A stretch of DNA of 64,000 nt from contig NZ_PIPW01000003.1 in the NCBI RefSeq assembly GCF_003987215.1, positions 248,001 to 312,000 of the forward strand. The letters run 5' to 3'. The DNA is from Pseudidiomarina halophila. GTDB taxonomy: Bacteria > Pseudomonadota > Gammaproteobacteria > Enterobacterales > Alteromonadaceae. The notes under the pieces were generated by a model. The model made no database searches. It was given only the letters and a program-made list of their open reading frames with translations, and had not been told where the DNA came from. The first letter of the stretch is position 1. Every line of letters starts with the position of its first letter. Shown here one piece after another: positions 1 to 10,700 of the stretch. Made by a program: the position numbers and the translations under genes.

Positions 1-283
1 GCCATATTGGGCAGAAAAAATGCCCGAGATGCCGAACTTGCTGCACGAATATTTAAGCACGCAAAAGCATCAAATCGAACACCAACAAGCGGCGACACAG
101 GCTCTGCTACGAAGCCAGCGGCAATTCGCCTGGCGCCTTTGGTGGGGAATGACAGGGGCGGCATTGCTGGTAAGCACAACCCTGTTGTGGACCAGTAATC
201 AACCGCTATGGCTGACGTCCGTGAGTGGCGTATTAACAGTCCTGAGTATTGCAATGAGTTGGCGCAAAGCCAGCCACAATTAA
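1..283 (+). CDS. ubiB: UbiB, C-terminal end (partial)
   Basis: The reading frame is open from base 2 and ends at TAA 281-283, so the gene begins before the window. The visible ~93 residues hold a PELP-like segment (MPEMPNLL) and a basic linker, then two hydrophobic helices ([17 protein letters not shown] and [16 protein letters not shown]). This is the two-helix membrane anchor that closes UbiB (AarF/ABC1 atypical kinase family, needed for ubiquinone synthesis). The assignment also rests on position: ubiB lies directly upstream of tatA in many gammaproteobacteria. The kinase-like domain is outside the window, so the call cannot be confirmed from catalytic motifs. Confidence 0.75.
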   Translation, partial: PYWAEKMPEMPNLLHEYLSTQKHQIEHQQAATQALLRSQRQFAWRLWWGMTGAALLVSTTLLWTSNQPLWLTSVSGVLTVLSIAMSWRKASHN

Positions 284-294
284 ATGAGGGTGTT

Positions 295-501
295 ATGGGT
301 ATTAGTATTTGGCAACTGCTGATCCTGCTGGTCATTATCGTGCTGTTGTTTGGCACGAAGCGACTGCGGTCGCTGGGTGGTGACTTAGGTTCAGCAATTA
401 AAGGTTTCAAAAAATCAGTCAGTGATGACGAAACCACAAGCAACAATGAACATAAAAAAGTCGACACTAAGTCTGAGCATGACAAGGACAAGGACGCTTA
501 A
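295..501 (+). CDS. tatA: Sec-independent protein translocase subunit TatA
   Basis: 68 residues. One N-terminal transmembrane helix ([18 protein letters not shown]), the FGTKRL hinge, an amphipathic helix ([16 protein letters not shown]), then a charged, disordered Lys/Asp/Glu-rich tail: the full TatA plan. TatA oligomers form the pore that moves folded twin-arginine proteins across the inner membrane. The frame extends upstream to 208, but the ATG at 295 begins exactly at the conserved MGISIWQLL and has a GAGGG ribosome site a few bases ahead. It starts 11 bases after ubiB and is followed at 5 bases by tatB, so it is in one transcription unit with tatB and tatC. Confidence 0.95.
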   Translation: MGISIWQLLILLVIIVLLFGTKRLRSLGGDLGSAIKGFKKSVSDDETTSNNEHKKVDTKSEHDKDKDA

Positions 502-506
502 GCGGT

Positions 507-866
507 ATGTTTGATATCGGCTTCTGGGAGCTGCTATTTGTTGCGCTCATTGGATTGTTAGTTCTTGGACCAGAGCGTCTTCCCGTCGCCCTGCGCGGTT
601 TGCAGCGTGGCATACAGAAGATGAAAAGCTTTGGCACATCGGTGCAGGCTGAATTGAATCATGAGCTGCGCATAAAAGAACTCCACGATCATCTGAAAAA
701 AGCGGAACAAATGGACGTTGAAAAACTCTCGCCAGAGTTGCAACGTTCTATGGCCGAGTTGCGGGAAGCCGCAGCTGGCGTGCAGCGACCCTACGCGAAA
801 AAGCCGAACGCGCAAGATGACGAAAGCGAACCTCCCGCAACCGATGAGTCAAAACCGTCCTCATGA
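507..866 (+). CDS. tatB: Sec-independent protein translocase subunit TatB
   Basis: 119 residues. It starts [26 protein letters not shown]: the single transmembrane helix with its glutamate (E8) and the GPERLP hinge that separates TatB from TatA. An amphipathic and coiled region follows (about 30-95), then an acidic Pro-rich tail. TatB with TatC forms the receptor for twin-arginine signal peptides. The last four bases overlap the tatC start (ATGA), which indicates translational coupling. Confidence 0.95.
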   Translation: MFDIGFWELLFVALIGLLVLGPERLPVALRGLQRGIQKMKSFGTSVQAELNHELRIKELHDHLKKAEQMDVEKLSPELQRSMAELREAAAGVQRPYAKKPNAQDDESEPPATDESKPSS

Positions 867-1600
867 GCCAATCGCCGCTAATTGATCACTTGCTCGAGTT
901 ACGGCGCCGGTTGCTTTGGTGCGTCATTGTAGTACTGCTGATTTTCTCGGTTTTTGCAGTTTTTGCCGATGAGCTTTATCGCTACGTAGCAGCGCCGATG
1001 CTCGCCAGTTTGCCACAAGGCAGTACGTTAATAGCTACCGACGTCGCAACGCCCTTTTTTACTCCGTTTAAACTTGCGTTGGTCAGTGCTATCGCAGTTG
1101 CTGTGCCGATGTTGTTATGGCAGGTTTGGGGGTTTATTGCGCCGGGGCTGTATAAGCGCGAAAAACGTTTAGTGGTACCGCTCATGGTATCGAGCAGTTT
1201 ATTGTTTTATGCTGGCGTTGCATTCGCTTATTGGGTTGTTTTGCCGCTGGCATTGAACTTTTTGGCAAATTCAGCACCTGAAGGTGTTACGGTCGCGACG
1301 GATATCGCCCGGTACCTCGACTTTGTGCTGGCAATTTTTATGGCTTTTGGGATTGCGTTTGAAACTCCCGTAGCGATAATTTTACTGTGCTGGACCGGTG
1401 TGACTAACGTCAAGTCGTTGCGCGCCAAACGTCCCTATGTCATTGTCGGTGCGTTTGTGGTGGGGATGATACTGACTCCACCGGATGTTATTTCGCAAAC
1501 ATTATTGGCTATTCCAATGTGGTTGTTGTTTGAACTTGGACTAGTGATTGCTAGTCTATATCAACGCAAGCCACGTGATGCAGATGCAGAGCATGAATAA
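863..1600 (+). CDS. tatC: Sec-independent protein translocase subunit TatC
   Basis: 245 residues, a normal TatC length. The N-terminus [15 protein letters not shown] matches the conserved cytoplasmic HLxELRxRL motif that contacts the twin-arginine peptide. Six hydrophobic segments follow, with the periplasmic FTPFKLAL stretch and the FETPV motif in a later helix. TatC is the polytopic core of the Tat translocon. It overlaps tatB by four bases. Its 3' end lies just upstream of an unrelated periplasmic protein gene, not tatD directly. Confidence 0.96.
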   Translation: MSQSPLIDHLLELRRRLLWCVIVVLLIFSVFAVFADELYRYVAAPMLASLPQGSTLIATDVATPFFTPFKLALVSAIAVAVPMLLWQVWGFIAPGLYKREKRLVVPLMVSSSLLFYAGVAFAYWVVLPLALNFLANSAPEGVTVATDIARYLDFVLAIFMAFGIAFETPVAIILLCWTGVTNVKSLRAKRPYVIVGAFVVGMILTPPDVISQTLLAIPMWLLFELGLVIASLYQRKPRDADAEHE

Positions 1601-1625
1601 ACTATTGAAGTGGGAATCATTTAAA

Positions 1626-2120
1626 ATGATGAAATTGTTTGGTTTGGGGAGTGTTGTCGGTTGTATCTCGTTGGCAGCTTTAGCAGCTCCAAACGCTATC
1701 GCACAAGATGTGTCGCAACAGCAATTGCGCAATTGTGCAAGTATCGAAAATCCGCTACAGCGACTGGTTTGTTTCGATAAACTTGCCGCTGGTGAGGCGC
1801 CGGCGCCAGCACAAGAAACTACTGCTGCGCCACAGAACCGTAGTACCATGGAAGATGAATTCGGACGCGAGCACCTTGACGATCCAACCAGCGATCGGCC
1901 CGACAAAATTTATGTAAAAATTGCTGATGCACAACGCAATTTTTATGGTAAATGGGAGATAGTGCTCACCAACGGACAGCGTTGGGAGCAGATTGATTCT
2001 CGTACGGTTCCGCTTCCTGATGATGCCGAATTCTATATCGAGCGTGGCGTCTTCAACAGCTTCTTCCTTGGTCGTGATGATGACACCCGGCGTATTCGTG
2101 TGCGTCGCGTAGAGGACTGA
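1626..2120 (+). CDS. Periplasmic protein of unknown function between tatC and tatD
   Basis: About 164 residues from the ATG at 1626. The frame runs back to 1548 inside tatC, but those codons do not look like a signal peptide. The 1626 start gives MMKLFGLGSVVGC...AAPNAIAQD, a good signal peptide with cleavage after AIA-Q. The mature part has a Cys pair in LRNCASIENPLQRLVCFDKLA, reminiscent of the short CAxI...R-x-CFD segment found in several proteobacterial periplasmic families. A C-terminal beta-rich domain follows (GKWEIVLTNGQRWEQID). It ends 1 base before tatD, so it is probably cotranscribed. I do not recognise a specific function. Confidence 0.8.
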   Translation: MMKLFGLGSVVGCISLAALAAPNAIAQDVSQQQLRNCASIENPLQRLVCFDKLAAGEAPAPAQETTAAPQNRSTMEDEFGREHLDDPTSDRPDKIYVKIADAQRNFYGKWEIVLTNGQRWEQIDSRTVPLPDDAEFYIERGVFNSFFLGRDDDTRRIRVRRVED

Positions 2121-2121
2121 G

Positions 2122-2925
2122 GTGAATCAGCGGCGGTGGTTCGATGCGGGAGTTAATTTAACCCACTCCCGCTTTACGGAGAATCCTGACGCTATTTTAC
2201 AACGGGCGCATGCAGCTGGCGTTGAGCGCATTGCCGTCATCGCCTGTAATCTTGCCGAGGCCGAACAGGCCATCGCGTTGGCGGAACGCTTTCCACAGCT
2301 AGTTGTGACTGCTGGCGTGCATCCTCATGACGCAGTCAATGCCCCAGCCGACCTACAGCAACAGTTACGTGAGCTGGCGCGCCATCCCAGTGTGCATGCC
2401 ATCGGCGAATGCGGCCTTGATTTCAATCGCAACTATTCACCAGCGGCGATCCAGCTCGACGTTTTCGAGCAGCAGCTTGAACTGGCGGCAGAACTTAATA
2501 TGCCGGTGTACCTGCATGAGCGTGATGCTTTTGCGGAGCAACATCGTCTGTTACAAAAATACGCCAGTAAAATACCAATAAAATTAGCACATTGCTTCAC
2601 TAGTGGTTGCGAAGAGCTCGAAGAGTATCTAAAGTTAGACTGTTTTATAGGAATCACTGGTTGGGTGTGCGATGAGCGACGTGGGGGAGCTCTGCGCAAG
2701 GCTGTACCACTGATTCCGCGTGAGCGTTTGGTTATAGAAACGGATGCACCGTTTCTGGTGCCGCGAACGCTTAAGCCCCGCCCAAGCTTTAATGAGCCAT
2801 GTTGGCTTCCTGAAATTGCAAAAGTTGTTGCTGAGCTACGTCACGAATCATTAGATGATCTGGCTGCAGCGACCTGGCAAAACAGTCACTTATTATTTGG
2901 ATGCGAAGGATGGCTAAAACCTTAG
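2122..2925 (+). CDS. tatD: TatD-family metal-dependent DNase
   Basis: 267 residues with a GTG start (CTGAGG just upstream). TIM-barrel amidohydrolase-like hydrolase: FDAGVNLTHSRF at the first strand (the TatD subgroup rather than the HxH YcfH type), GVHPHD at 66-70, IGECGLDFNRN from 94, LHER, AHCFTSG and IETDAPFLVPR from about 204. These carry the metal ligands. E. coli TatD is a 3'-5' exonuclease acting on ssDNA and RNA, and is not required for Tat export despite its location. The gene overlaps the next CDS by 25 bases. Confidence 0.93.
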   Translation: MNQRRWFDAGVNLTHSRFTENPDAILQRAHAAGVERIAVIACNLAEAEQAIALAERFPQLVVTAGVHPHDAVNAPADLQQQLRELARHPSVHAIGECGLDFNRNYSPAAIQLDVFEQQLELAAELNMPVYLHERDAFAEQHRLLQKYASKIPIKLAHCFTSGCEELEEYLKLDCFIGITGWVCDERRGGALRKAVPLIPRERLVIETDAPFLVPRTLKPRPSFNEPCWLPEIAKVVAELRHESLDDLAAATWQNSHLLFGCEGWLKP

Positions 2926-4706
2926 TTCGATGGTTGGCACTGGTTGGAATAGCTTTCTACTGGGGATTAGGTGCTGCAAGTGCCTCAGCTCAAGAGCCCA
3001 TGCCACCAATTTATTACCATGTCGACACCAATGGCAGCCAGTCGGTTCAGAATCTAATCGACAAAGAGCCTGGCTTTTGGAGTGTGCTTAATAATAACGC
3101 AGCGTCCTTTGGTTATACCTCCGCGACCTACTGGTTCCATTTCACACTACCTCCGGTCGATCATGATCGGGTGATCCGCATTGCTTATCCATTACTGGAT
3201 AAGGTCGATATCTACTATGTTGCCAATAATGAAGTTATAGAACGGGTTAGCGTTGGTGACGCGCAAGAGTTTAATGAGCGACCCGTTGAGAATCGTAACT
3301 TTGTCGTTCCGGTGGCTTCACGTGACCGCGTCCAGGTTTATCTGAAAGTTGAAACCACAAGCTCAATGCGGGTACCGCTGAGTGTCTGGGAACCCACAGA
3401 GCTGCTCGGCGATGAGCAAGTCGTTAATACCGCGACAGCGATGTATTTTGGCCTATTGCTGTGCATGATTATTTATAACTTGTTTAGTTATAGCGTCACC
3501 CGCGATCCCCGCTTCGGCTATTACAGTGCGTATATTCTCGCCATCGGTCTGTTATTAGCGAGTCTTGATGGTACCGGTTATCAATATTTATGGCCGTGGT
3601 CTGAGTGGTTGCAGAGTAAGGCGATACCGCTGTTTGGTAGCGTAGCGTTTATTTTTGCAAGTCTGGTTGCCAGCCAGATTTTGCAAACCAAAGAACGCAG
3701 TCCAAAACTACATTTGGGGCTCCAGGCAATTATGGGCATTGCTGGCTTGCTGTTCCTGGCCAGCCTGATATTCCCCTATGAGGTCATGATTTCCATTGTG
3801 TTGATAATGGCTATTCTTGCCAGTAGTTTCCTTATCTTCACCGGCTTTGTGTTATGGCGCCAGGGCTTAGCTTACGCCCGGATCTATACGCTGGCCTTAA
3901 GCGTATTATTGCTGGCGATTATCATTAATGCCATTGGCTATTTAGGGTTCTTCGATTCGTTCTTCATCCAGCGTTATCTGATCATGTTGGGGTCGGCGAT
4001 TGAGATTATGCTGTTAAGCCTGGTGCTTGCGATTCGTTTTAATGAAGACCGTAAAGAACGTTTAGCCGTTGAGAAGCGCTTAAATTCCCGACTTGAAGTG
4101 AAAGTGAAGCAGCGCACCGAAGAACTTGAAGCGGTGATGCGTAAGCTTAAAGAAATGAACCAGCGGCTAGAGATTAAAAGCAATGAAGACCGGCTGACAA
4201 AACTTTATAACCGCGGCGTACTTGATGATGACTTGCCGTTAGAAGTCCGTCGTGCCCGACGCACCGGTTATGACATCGCCGTGGTTATGATAGACATTGA
4301 CCACTTCAAGAAGGTTAATGATAAATATGGCCACCCGGTAGGTGATGAAATTCTGGTCGAGCTGTCGCGTTTACTGAAAGTGAACTTCCGCCGCGCCGGA
4401 GATCGCATCTATCGATATGGTGGCGAAGAGTTTGTAATCCTGATGCCGGGCGCACAAGAACTCGGCTGTCACGACAAAGTGCTCACCGTGACGGAAGTTA
4501 TTCGCCGGCATACGTTTAAAACTGAGCGGGGAGAGGTTAACATCACCGTCAGCGTAGGTATGGCCTTACTGAATAGCTTACCGGGGCACGCCTCGAGCAA
4601 GCAGTTACTGGAAGCCGCCGATAACGCACTTTATCAGGCGAAAAATTCTGGCCGTGATCAAATCCGAATTGCGCGGTCATTAAAAGATGCGAGTGAAAAA
4701 CCATAG
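2901..4706 (+). CDS. Diguanylate cyclase with 7TM-DISM sensor
   Basis: 601 residues from the ATG at 2901; an ATG at 2910 (MAKTLVRW) is also possible. Order: signal or TM segment; periplasmic beta domain (about 30-160, 7TMR-DISMED2 type); seven hydrophobic helices (about 175-385); a short coiled coil with EELEAVMRKLKEMNQR; and a C-terminal GGDEF domain. The active site is GGEEF at about 507-511. An RxxD (RAGD) lies exactly five residues before it, the product-inhibition I-site. It should make cyclic di-GMP from GTP in response to an extracytoplasmic ligand that cannot be told from sequence. It overlaps tatD and abuts hemB without a gap. Confidence 0.92.
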   Translation: MRRMAKTLVRWLALVGIAFYWGLGAASASAQEPMPPIYYHVDTNGSQSVQNLIDKEPGFWSVLNNNAASFGYTSATYWFHFTLPPVDHDRVIRIAYPLLDKVDIYYVANNEVIERVSVGDAQEFNERPVENRNFVVPVASRDRVQVYLKVETTSSMRVPLSVWEPTELLGDEQVVNTATAMYFGLLLCMIIYNLFSYSVTRDPRFGYYSAYILAIGLLLASLDGTGYQYLWPWSEWLQSKAIPLFGSVAFIFASLVASQILQTKERSPKLHLGLQAIMGIAGLLFLASLIFPYEVMISIVLIMAILASSFLIFTGFVLWRQGLAYARIYTLALSVLLLAIIINAIGYLGFFDSFFIQRYLIMLGSAIEIMLLSLVLAIRFNEDRKERLAVEKRLNSRLEVKVKQRTEELEAVMRKLKEMNQRLEIKSNEDRLTKLYNRGVLDDDLPLEVRRARRTGYDIAVVMIDIDHFKKVNDKYGHPVGDEILVELSRLLKVNFRRAGDRIYRYGGEEFVILMPGAQELGCHDKVLTVTEVIRRHTFKTERGEVNITVSVGMALLNSLPGHASSKQLLEAADNALYQAKNSGRDQIRIARSLKDASEKP

Positions 4707-6630
<1,924 letters not shown>

Positions 6631-6631
<1 letters not shown>

Positions 6632-7920
6632 TAGCCGTTACGCTTTGCTGGCGGTTTGCGTTGACCGGACGAGCGGCGTTGTTGGCCACCACTGCCCCCA
6701 CGACGTCCACCACGGCTGCGACGACGGCCACTTGGGCGTGGTGTACGCAAATCGCTTAACAGGGCGTCAGGGTCGTATTTGGTTACCGGAATGGTGTGAC
6801 CAATATAGTCCTCGATAGCAGGCAAATTATAAACGTACTCTTCGCAGGCTAAATTAATCGCTTTACCGCTGGCACCAGCACGGCCGGTACGTCCAATGCG
6901 ATGGACATAATCTTCGAAATCGTCTGGCAGGTCATAGTTATACACGTGACTTACTTCGGGGATGTGCAAACCCCGGGCAGCAACATCAGTGGCAACCAGA
7001 AAATCGAGGGTGCCGGCTGAAAAATCTTCCAGAATCTTCAAGCGCTTGCGCTGCGGTACATCGCCGGTGAGCAGACCAACCCGGTGACCATCGGCCTCAA
7101 GCCAATTGAACAGCTTTTCACAAACATGCTTGGTATTTGCGAAAATGATGGCTTTATCCGGCCAGTCTTCTTCAATCAGGGTCAGCAATAGCTTAATTTT
7201 GTCTTGTTTCGACGGATAGAAAAGCTCTTCGCTGATGCGGATGCCGGTTTTTTGGGTCGGCTCAACTTCAACTTTGGTTGGCGAGTTCATGTGATCGTAC
7301 GCGAGTTCCTGCACCCGCTGCGACAATGTCGCAGAGAACAACATACTCTGGCGTTCTTTCGCGCCTGGCATACGCTCAAACATGTAGCGAATGTCTTTGA
7401 TAAAGCCTAAATCGAACATGCGGTCGGCTTCATCAAGGATGACCACTTCGATTTTATCGAGCTGATAGACGCCTTGTTTGCAGTAATCAATCAGGCGACC
7501 GGTGGTGCCGATTAAAATATCAACGCCTTCTTCGAGTTGTTGGCGTTGACTTTCGTAACCCTCGCCCCCATAAATAATGCCAAGGCGCATATCGCAGTGA
7601 GCAGCAAGAAGTTCAGCATCGTTTGCGATCTGAATTGCTAGTTCACGCGTAGGAGCCATAATAATAGCGCGCGGATAACGTTTTTCGCCAGAACGCGGTT
7701 TGTTAAGCAGGGTAGTAAAAGCCGCAATCAGGAAGGCAAGAGTTTTGCCGGTTCCGGTTTGCGCTTGTCCCGCTACATCCTGGCCTTTTAGGGCAATAGG
7801 TAAGCTCAGGGCCTGGATTGGGGTACAATACTCAAAGCCCGCCTTATTCAAAGCAGTTAATACCTGCGGATGCAGGTCGAGATCGGCAAAGCGTGTCTCT
7901 GTAAGGTGTGTTTTACTCAT
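6631..7920 (-). CDS. rhlB: ATP-dependent RNA helicase RhlB
   Basis: 429 residues from the ATG at 7920, which aligns with the RhlB start MSKTHLTE; an in-frame ATG lies 33 bases upstream. DEAD-box motifs in order: Q motif ([10 protein letters not shown]), Walker A AQTGTGKT 53-60, PTRELA, DEAD 161-164, SAT 194-196, ARGLHIP and [10 protein letters not shown] near 345. The C-terminal tail is Arg/Gly-rich ([13 protein letters not shown]), used for RNA and RNase E binding. In E. coli RhlB unwinds RNA for the degradosome. It is divergent from trxA, giving the rhlB/trxA/rho order also seen in E. coli. Confidence 0.95.
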
Positions 7921-7937
7921 AGCATAAGCATACCAGT

Positions 7938-7966
7938 TTGCGCTAACATTCAAAAACAGAAATAAT
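7938..7966 (+). promoter_or_regulatory. Candidate sigma70 promoter for trxA
   Basis: TTGCGC at 7938-7943, 17-base spacer, AATAAT at 7961-7966 (five of six matches to the -10 consensus), about 40 bases before the trxA ATG. It lies in the 88-base divergent rhlB-trxA gap. Predicted by eye only. Confidence 0.45.
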
Positions 7967-8008
7967 AGTGTTTTATTATTTCACGCGAATTCAGCAGCGG
8001 AGATTACC

Positions 8009-8335
8009 ATGAGTGATAAAATTGTTCAGCTAAGTGATGATTCTTTTGAGGCAGACGTTCTCAATTCTGATAAACCAGTACTTGTCGATTTCTGGGCGGA
8101 GTGGTGTGGCCCATGCAAAATGATCGCACCGATTCTTGACGACATTGCAAACGAGTACGGTGACCGCATCACTATCGGCAAACTGAACGTTGACCACAAT
8201 AGCCAAACCCCGCCGAAGTACGGTATTCGCGGTATTCCAACGTTATTGCTGTTCAAAAACGGCGAAGTTGCCGGTACCAAAGTTGGTGCATTGTCAAAAG
8301 CCCAACTGGCAGAATTTATTGAGCAAAACCTGTAA
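8009..8335 (+). CDS. trxA: Thioredoxin 1
   Basis: 108 residues, the standard thioredoxin size. Redox site WCGPCK at 32-37 in [14 protein letters not shown], cis-proline loop [11 protein letters not shown], and buried Asp in VLVDFWA. A general cytoplasmic disulfide reductase recycled by thioredoxin reductase. A good ribosome site (GCGGAG) precedes the ATG. A hairpin terminator follows within 15 bases, so it is probably monocistronic, upstream of rho as in E. coli. Confidence 0.97.
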   Translation: MSDKIVQLSDDSFEADVLNSDKPVLVDFWAEWCGPCKMIAPILDDIANEYGDRITIGKLNVDHNSQTPPKYGIRGIPTLLLFKNGEVAGTKVGALSKAQLAEFIEQNL

Positions 8336-8348
8336 AGGTGCGTTCTGA

Positions 8349-8384
8349 AAAGTTGTCAAATCTTGAGATTTGGCAACTTTTTCT
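8349..8384 (+). terminator. Rho-independent terminator of trxA
   Basis: Arms AAAGTTGTCAAATCT (8349-8363) and AGATTTGGCAACTTT (8366-8380) pair over almost their whole length with one U-G wobble, followed by TTTTCT. The terminal pairs must open to form a loop. It lies 13 bases after the trxA stop. Confidence 0.8.
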
Positions 8385-8535
8385 AATTGTTTGGTTTAAA
8401 TAACCAGCAAAAAACTGGACGTCCTGGCGTTTAGGTGTTACTTTTCAACCAATATTTCTTCAGGTTGCCAGCCTTACGGCAGCCAGATAGCGAACCCCTA
8501 AAGCTATAAAACTTAAACTAACCCTTTGTTTTCCT

Positions 8536-8565
8536 ATGGACACTAAAGTCATATCCCTCTTATGA
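8536..8565 (+). CDS. Possible nine-codon leader ORF of rho
   Basis: ATG at 8536 opens a short frame coding MDTKVISLL. Its TGA (8563-8565) overlaps the rho ATG (8562-8564) as TTATGA. No clear Shine-Dalgarno sequence precedes either start, so translation of the short ORF could carry ribosomes to rho by termination-reinitiation. E. coli has a longer rho leader peptide in the equivalent place. The short length means it could be chance. Confidence 0.3.
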   Translation: MDTKVISLL

Positions 8566-9827
8566 ATCTTACAGAATTAAAAAATAAACCCGTAAACGAG
8601 CTGGTACAGCTCGCAGAATCCATGGGCCTCGAATCCATGGCTCGTACCCGCAAACAAGACATCATTTTTGCCATCTTGAAAGCGCACGCAAAAAGCGGCG
8701 AAGACATTTATGGTGACGGGGTGTTGGAAATCTTGCAGGATGGCTTCGGCTTTTTGCGCTCGGGAGATTCATCGTACCTTGCAGGTCCGGATGATATTTA
8801 TGTTTCGCCAAGTCAAATTCGCCGCTTCAATTTACGAACTGGTGACACGGTGGCCGGGAAAATACGCCCGCCGAAAGAAGGCGAACGTTATTTTGCCCTT
8901 CTTAAGATTCGTGAAGTCAACTTCGACAAGCCTGAAAACTCCCGCAATAAAATTCTTTTTGAAAACCTTACGCCTCTCCACGCAGAAGAACGTCTGCGGA
9001 TGGAACGTGGTAATGGTTCGACGGAAGATATTACTGCCCGGGTGTTAGACCTTGCTTCGCCAATCGGCAAAGGCCAGCGTGGTTTGATTGTGGCGCCGCC
9101 AAAAGCGGGTAAGACGTTATTGCTGCAGAACATTGCGCAGTCAATTGCTGCTAACCATCCTGATTGTGTGCTGATGGTGTTGCTGATCGATGAGCGTCCA
9201 GAGGAAGTTACTGAGATGCATCGCCTGGTGAAAGGCGAAGTTATTGCTTCGACCTTTGATGAGCCGGCAAACCGTCACGTGCAGGTCGCCGAGATGGTGA
9301 TCGAGAAGGCCAAACGTTTGGTCGAGCACAAGAAAGATGTGGTCATCTTACTTGATTCAATCACTCGTCTGGCACGTGCTTATAACACTGTTATTCCAAG
9401 CTCCGGCAAGGTCTTGACTGGTGGTGTTGATGCTAACGCGCTACATAAGCCAAAGCGTTTCTTCGGTGCTGCACGTAATGTTGAAGAGGGTGGTAGTTTG
9501 ACTATCATCGCGACGGCATTGATCGATACGGGTTCGAAGATGGACGAGGTGATTTACGAGGAGTTCAAGGGCACAGGTAATATGGAATTGCACTTGAATC
9601 GTAAGATTGCTGAGAAACGTGTTTTCCCTGCGATTGACTTCAATCGTTCGGGTACGCGTCGCGAAGAGTTGTTAACTTCGCCGGAAGAGCTGCAAAAAAT
9701 GTGGATCTTACGCAAAATCGTACACCCGATGGGTGAAACGGAAGCGATGGAATTCCTCATCGACAAGCTGCAAATGACCAAAACCAACGACGAATTCTTC
9801 GAGGCCATGAAGCGCCAGAAGTCGTAG
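8562..9827 (+). CDS. rho: Transcription termination factor Rho
   Basis: 421 residues (E. coli 419). N-terminal Rho-N helical domain ([22 protein letters not shown]), cold-shock-like RNA-binding domain with GFGFLRS and [18 protein letters not shown], Walker [11 protein letters not shown] near 180-190, [14 protein letters not shown], Walker [16 protein letters not shown]-loop and R-loop region ([20 protein letters not shown]). A hexameric RNA-dependent ATPase that ends transcription. The 226-base leader upstream is long enough for the autoregulation known in E. coli. No SD lies before the ATG; see the leader ORF. Confidence 0.98.
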   Translation: MNLTELKNKPVNELVQLAESMGLESMARTRKQDIIFAILKAHAKSGEDIYGDGVLEILQDGFGFLRSGDSSYLAGPDDIYVSPSQIRRFNLRTGDTVAGKIRPPKEGERYFALLKIREVNFDKPENSRNKILFENLTPLHAEERLRMERGNGSTEDITARVLDLASPIGKGQRGLIVAPPKAGKTLLLQNIAQSIAANHPDCVLMVLLIDERPEEVTEMHRLVKGEVIASTFDEPANRHVQVAEMVIEKAKRLVEHKKDVVILLDSITRLARAYNTVIPSSGKVLTGGVDANALHKPKRFFGAARNVEEGGSLTIIATALIDTGSKMDEVIYEEFKGTGNMELHLNRKIAEKRVFPAIDFNRSGTRREELLTSPEELQKMWILRKIVHPMGETEAMEFLIDKLQMTKTNDEFFEAMKRQKS

Positions 9828-9847
9828 GCTTGGCTTTGCGCCTCTCT

Positions 9848-10186
9848 GGGGTCTTCGTCATAGGGACGCCATGAACCCATCCCTGGGGGCTTGGCGGCCG
9901 CATCCATGCGGCCGACACCCTATGACGAAGACCCCAACAAGGCACTCGCCGGCGCCCTCGGCGCATCCCTGCGGCGCACACCCTCAGAAATAACCCTGTC
10001 GGTTTCGCCGCGCCTCATGCGGCCGACACCCTCAGAAATAACCCTGTCGGTTTCGCCGCGCCTCATGCGGCCGACACCCTATGACGAAGACCCCAGCAAG
10101 GCACTCGCCGGCGCCCTCGCCGCATCCCTGCGGCGCACACCCTCAGATATAACGCTGTGGGCTTCGACCGCGCCTCTTGCAGAGTC
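9848..10186 (+). repeat. Repeat mosaic downstream of rho (inverted 18-mer, direct units of 63 and 48 bp)
   Basis: GGGGTCTTCGTCATAGGG (9848-9865) is the exact reverse complement of 9918-9935, and the same 18-mer recurs directly at 10077-10094. Between the inverted copies sits CGGCCGCATCCATGCGGCCG (9895-9914), nine-base arms around CC. Direct units follow: B 9915-9977 (63 bp), A 9978-10025, A 10026-10073 (48 bp, identical), B 10074-10136, and a diverged A from 10137. Unit lengths are multiples of three, which keeps a frame open at 9891-10208, but I do not call it a gene. The remainder, 10209-10361, is AT-rich with no recognisable gene. The element resembles a dispersed REP/BIME-like intergenic repeat. 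Confidence 0.85.
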
Positions 10187-10361
10187 TCCTAATTCGACAA
10201 AGACCTAGCGATTTTCCACTACGATTCCAACAGAATAAACCTACCTTTGCCGTTATCGGCATACTTTCGTTTCCCCTCGATGATATTGTTTGTTAATCTT
10301 TGGTTGTTAGTGTTTTCATGTTGTTGGATTTAATTTTGACTCTACGTCTTTGGAGAAGCCA

Positions 10362-10700
10362 ATGAATCAATCTAAAAAGGGCTACAGAATGCGCTCGTGG
10401 CTATTCAGTTTTGTTGCAAGCGTTATAGGGCTTTTGACTGGTGTGTGGATGGGGGTGGGTATCTGGCCTACTTCATTATTAGCTAGTGAAAGCGGCTTCA
10501 TGTTTGCGTTAAGTCTTGTTGAAAAAAGCTTGGCGGAGGACGACATTCCGGAAGCGAAAAGGCGTCTGGAGTTATTCTACTTGAGTAATCGTGATGGTCA
10601 GCTTGACGACCTTTATCAAAATGAGTTTTTTCTTAATGAACCGCAGAAGAAAGAGTGGGACTTTGTGCTAGAGAAACGCGTAAAGGAGATTGAAGAATGA
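10362..10700 (+). CDS. Small membrane-anchored protein of unknown function
   Basis: 112 residues from the ATG at 10362, which has GGAG seven bases ahead; an in-frame TTG lies 12 bases further up. One N-terminal transmembrane helix (about 14-34: LFSFVASVIGLLTGVWMGVG). A helical, charged periplasmic or cytoplasmic part follows (SLVEKSLAEDDIPEAKRRLELFYL...), which looks like a single TPR-type helix pair. Its stop overlaps the start of the next gene by four bases. I do not recognise a family. The two genes sit between the rho repeat region and a - strand gene, in DNA that looks more AT-rich than its surroundings. Confidence 0.75.
   Translation: MNQSKKGYRMRSWLFSFVASVIGLLTGVWMGVGIWPTSLLASESGFMFALSLVEKSLAEDDIPEAKRRLELFYLSNRDGQLDDLYQNEFFLNEPQKKEWDFVLEKRVKEIEE

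Noticed and set aside
507-866. A second tatA-type paralogue instead of tatB
   Set aside because: GPERLP hinge with a Glu in the helix and about 119 residues mark it as TatB; TatA is the preceding gene.
2122-2925. Frameshift between tatD and the cyclase gene
   Set aside because: The 25-base overlap is in different frames with complete motifs in both proteins, so it is a normal gene overlap.
9891-10208. 105-residue open frame across the post-rho repeats
   Set aside because: It consists of the repeat units translated; no ribosome site, and the composition reflects the DNA repeat rather than a protein.
9828-10361. CRISPR array in the post-rho repeat region
   Set aside because: Units are adjacent and unequal (63 and 48 bp) with no unique spacers, and no cas genes are nearby.
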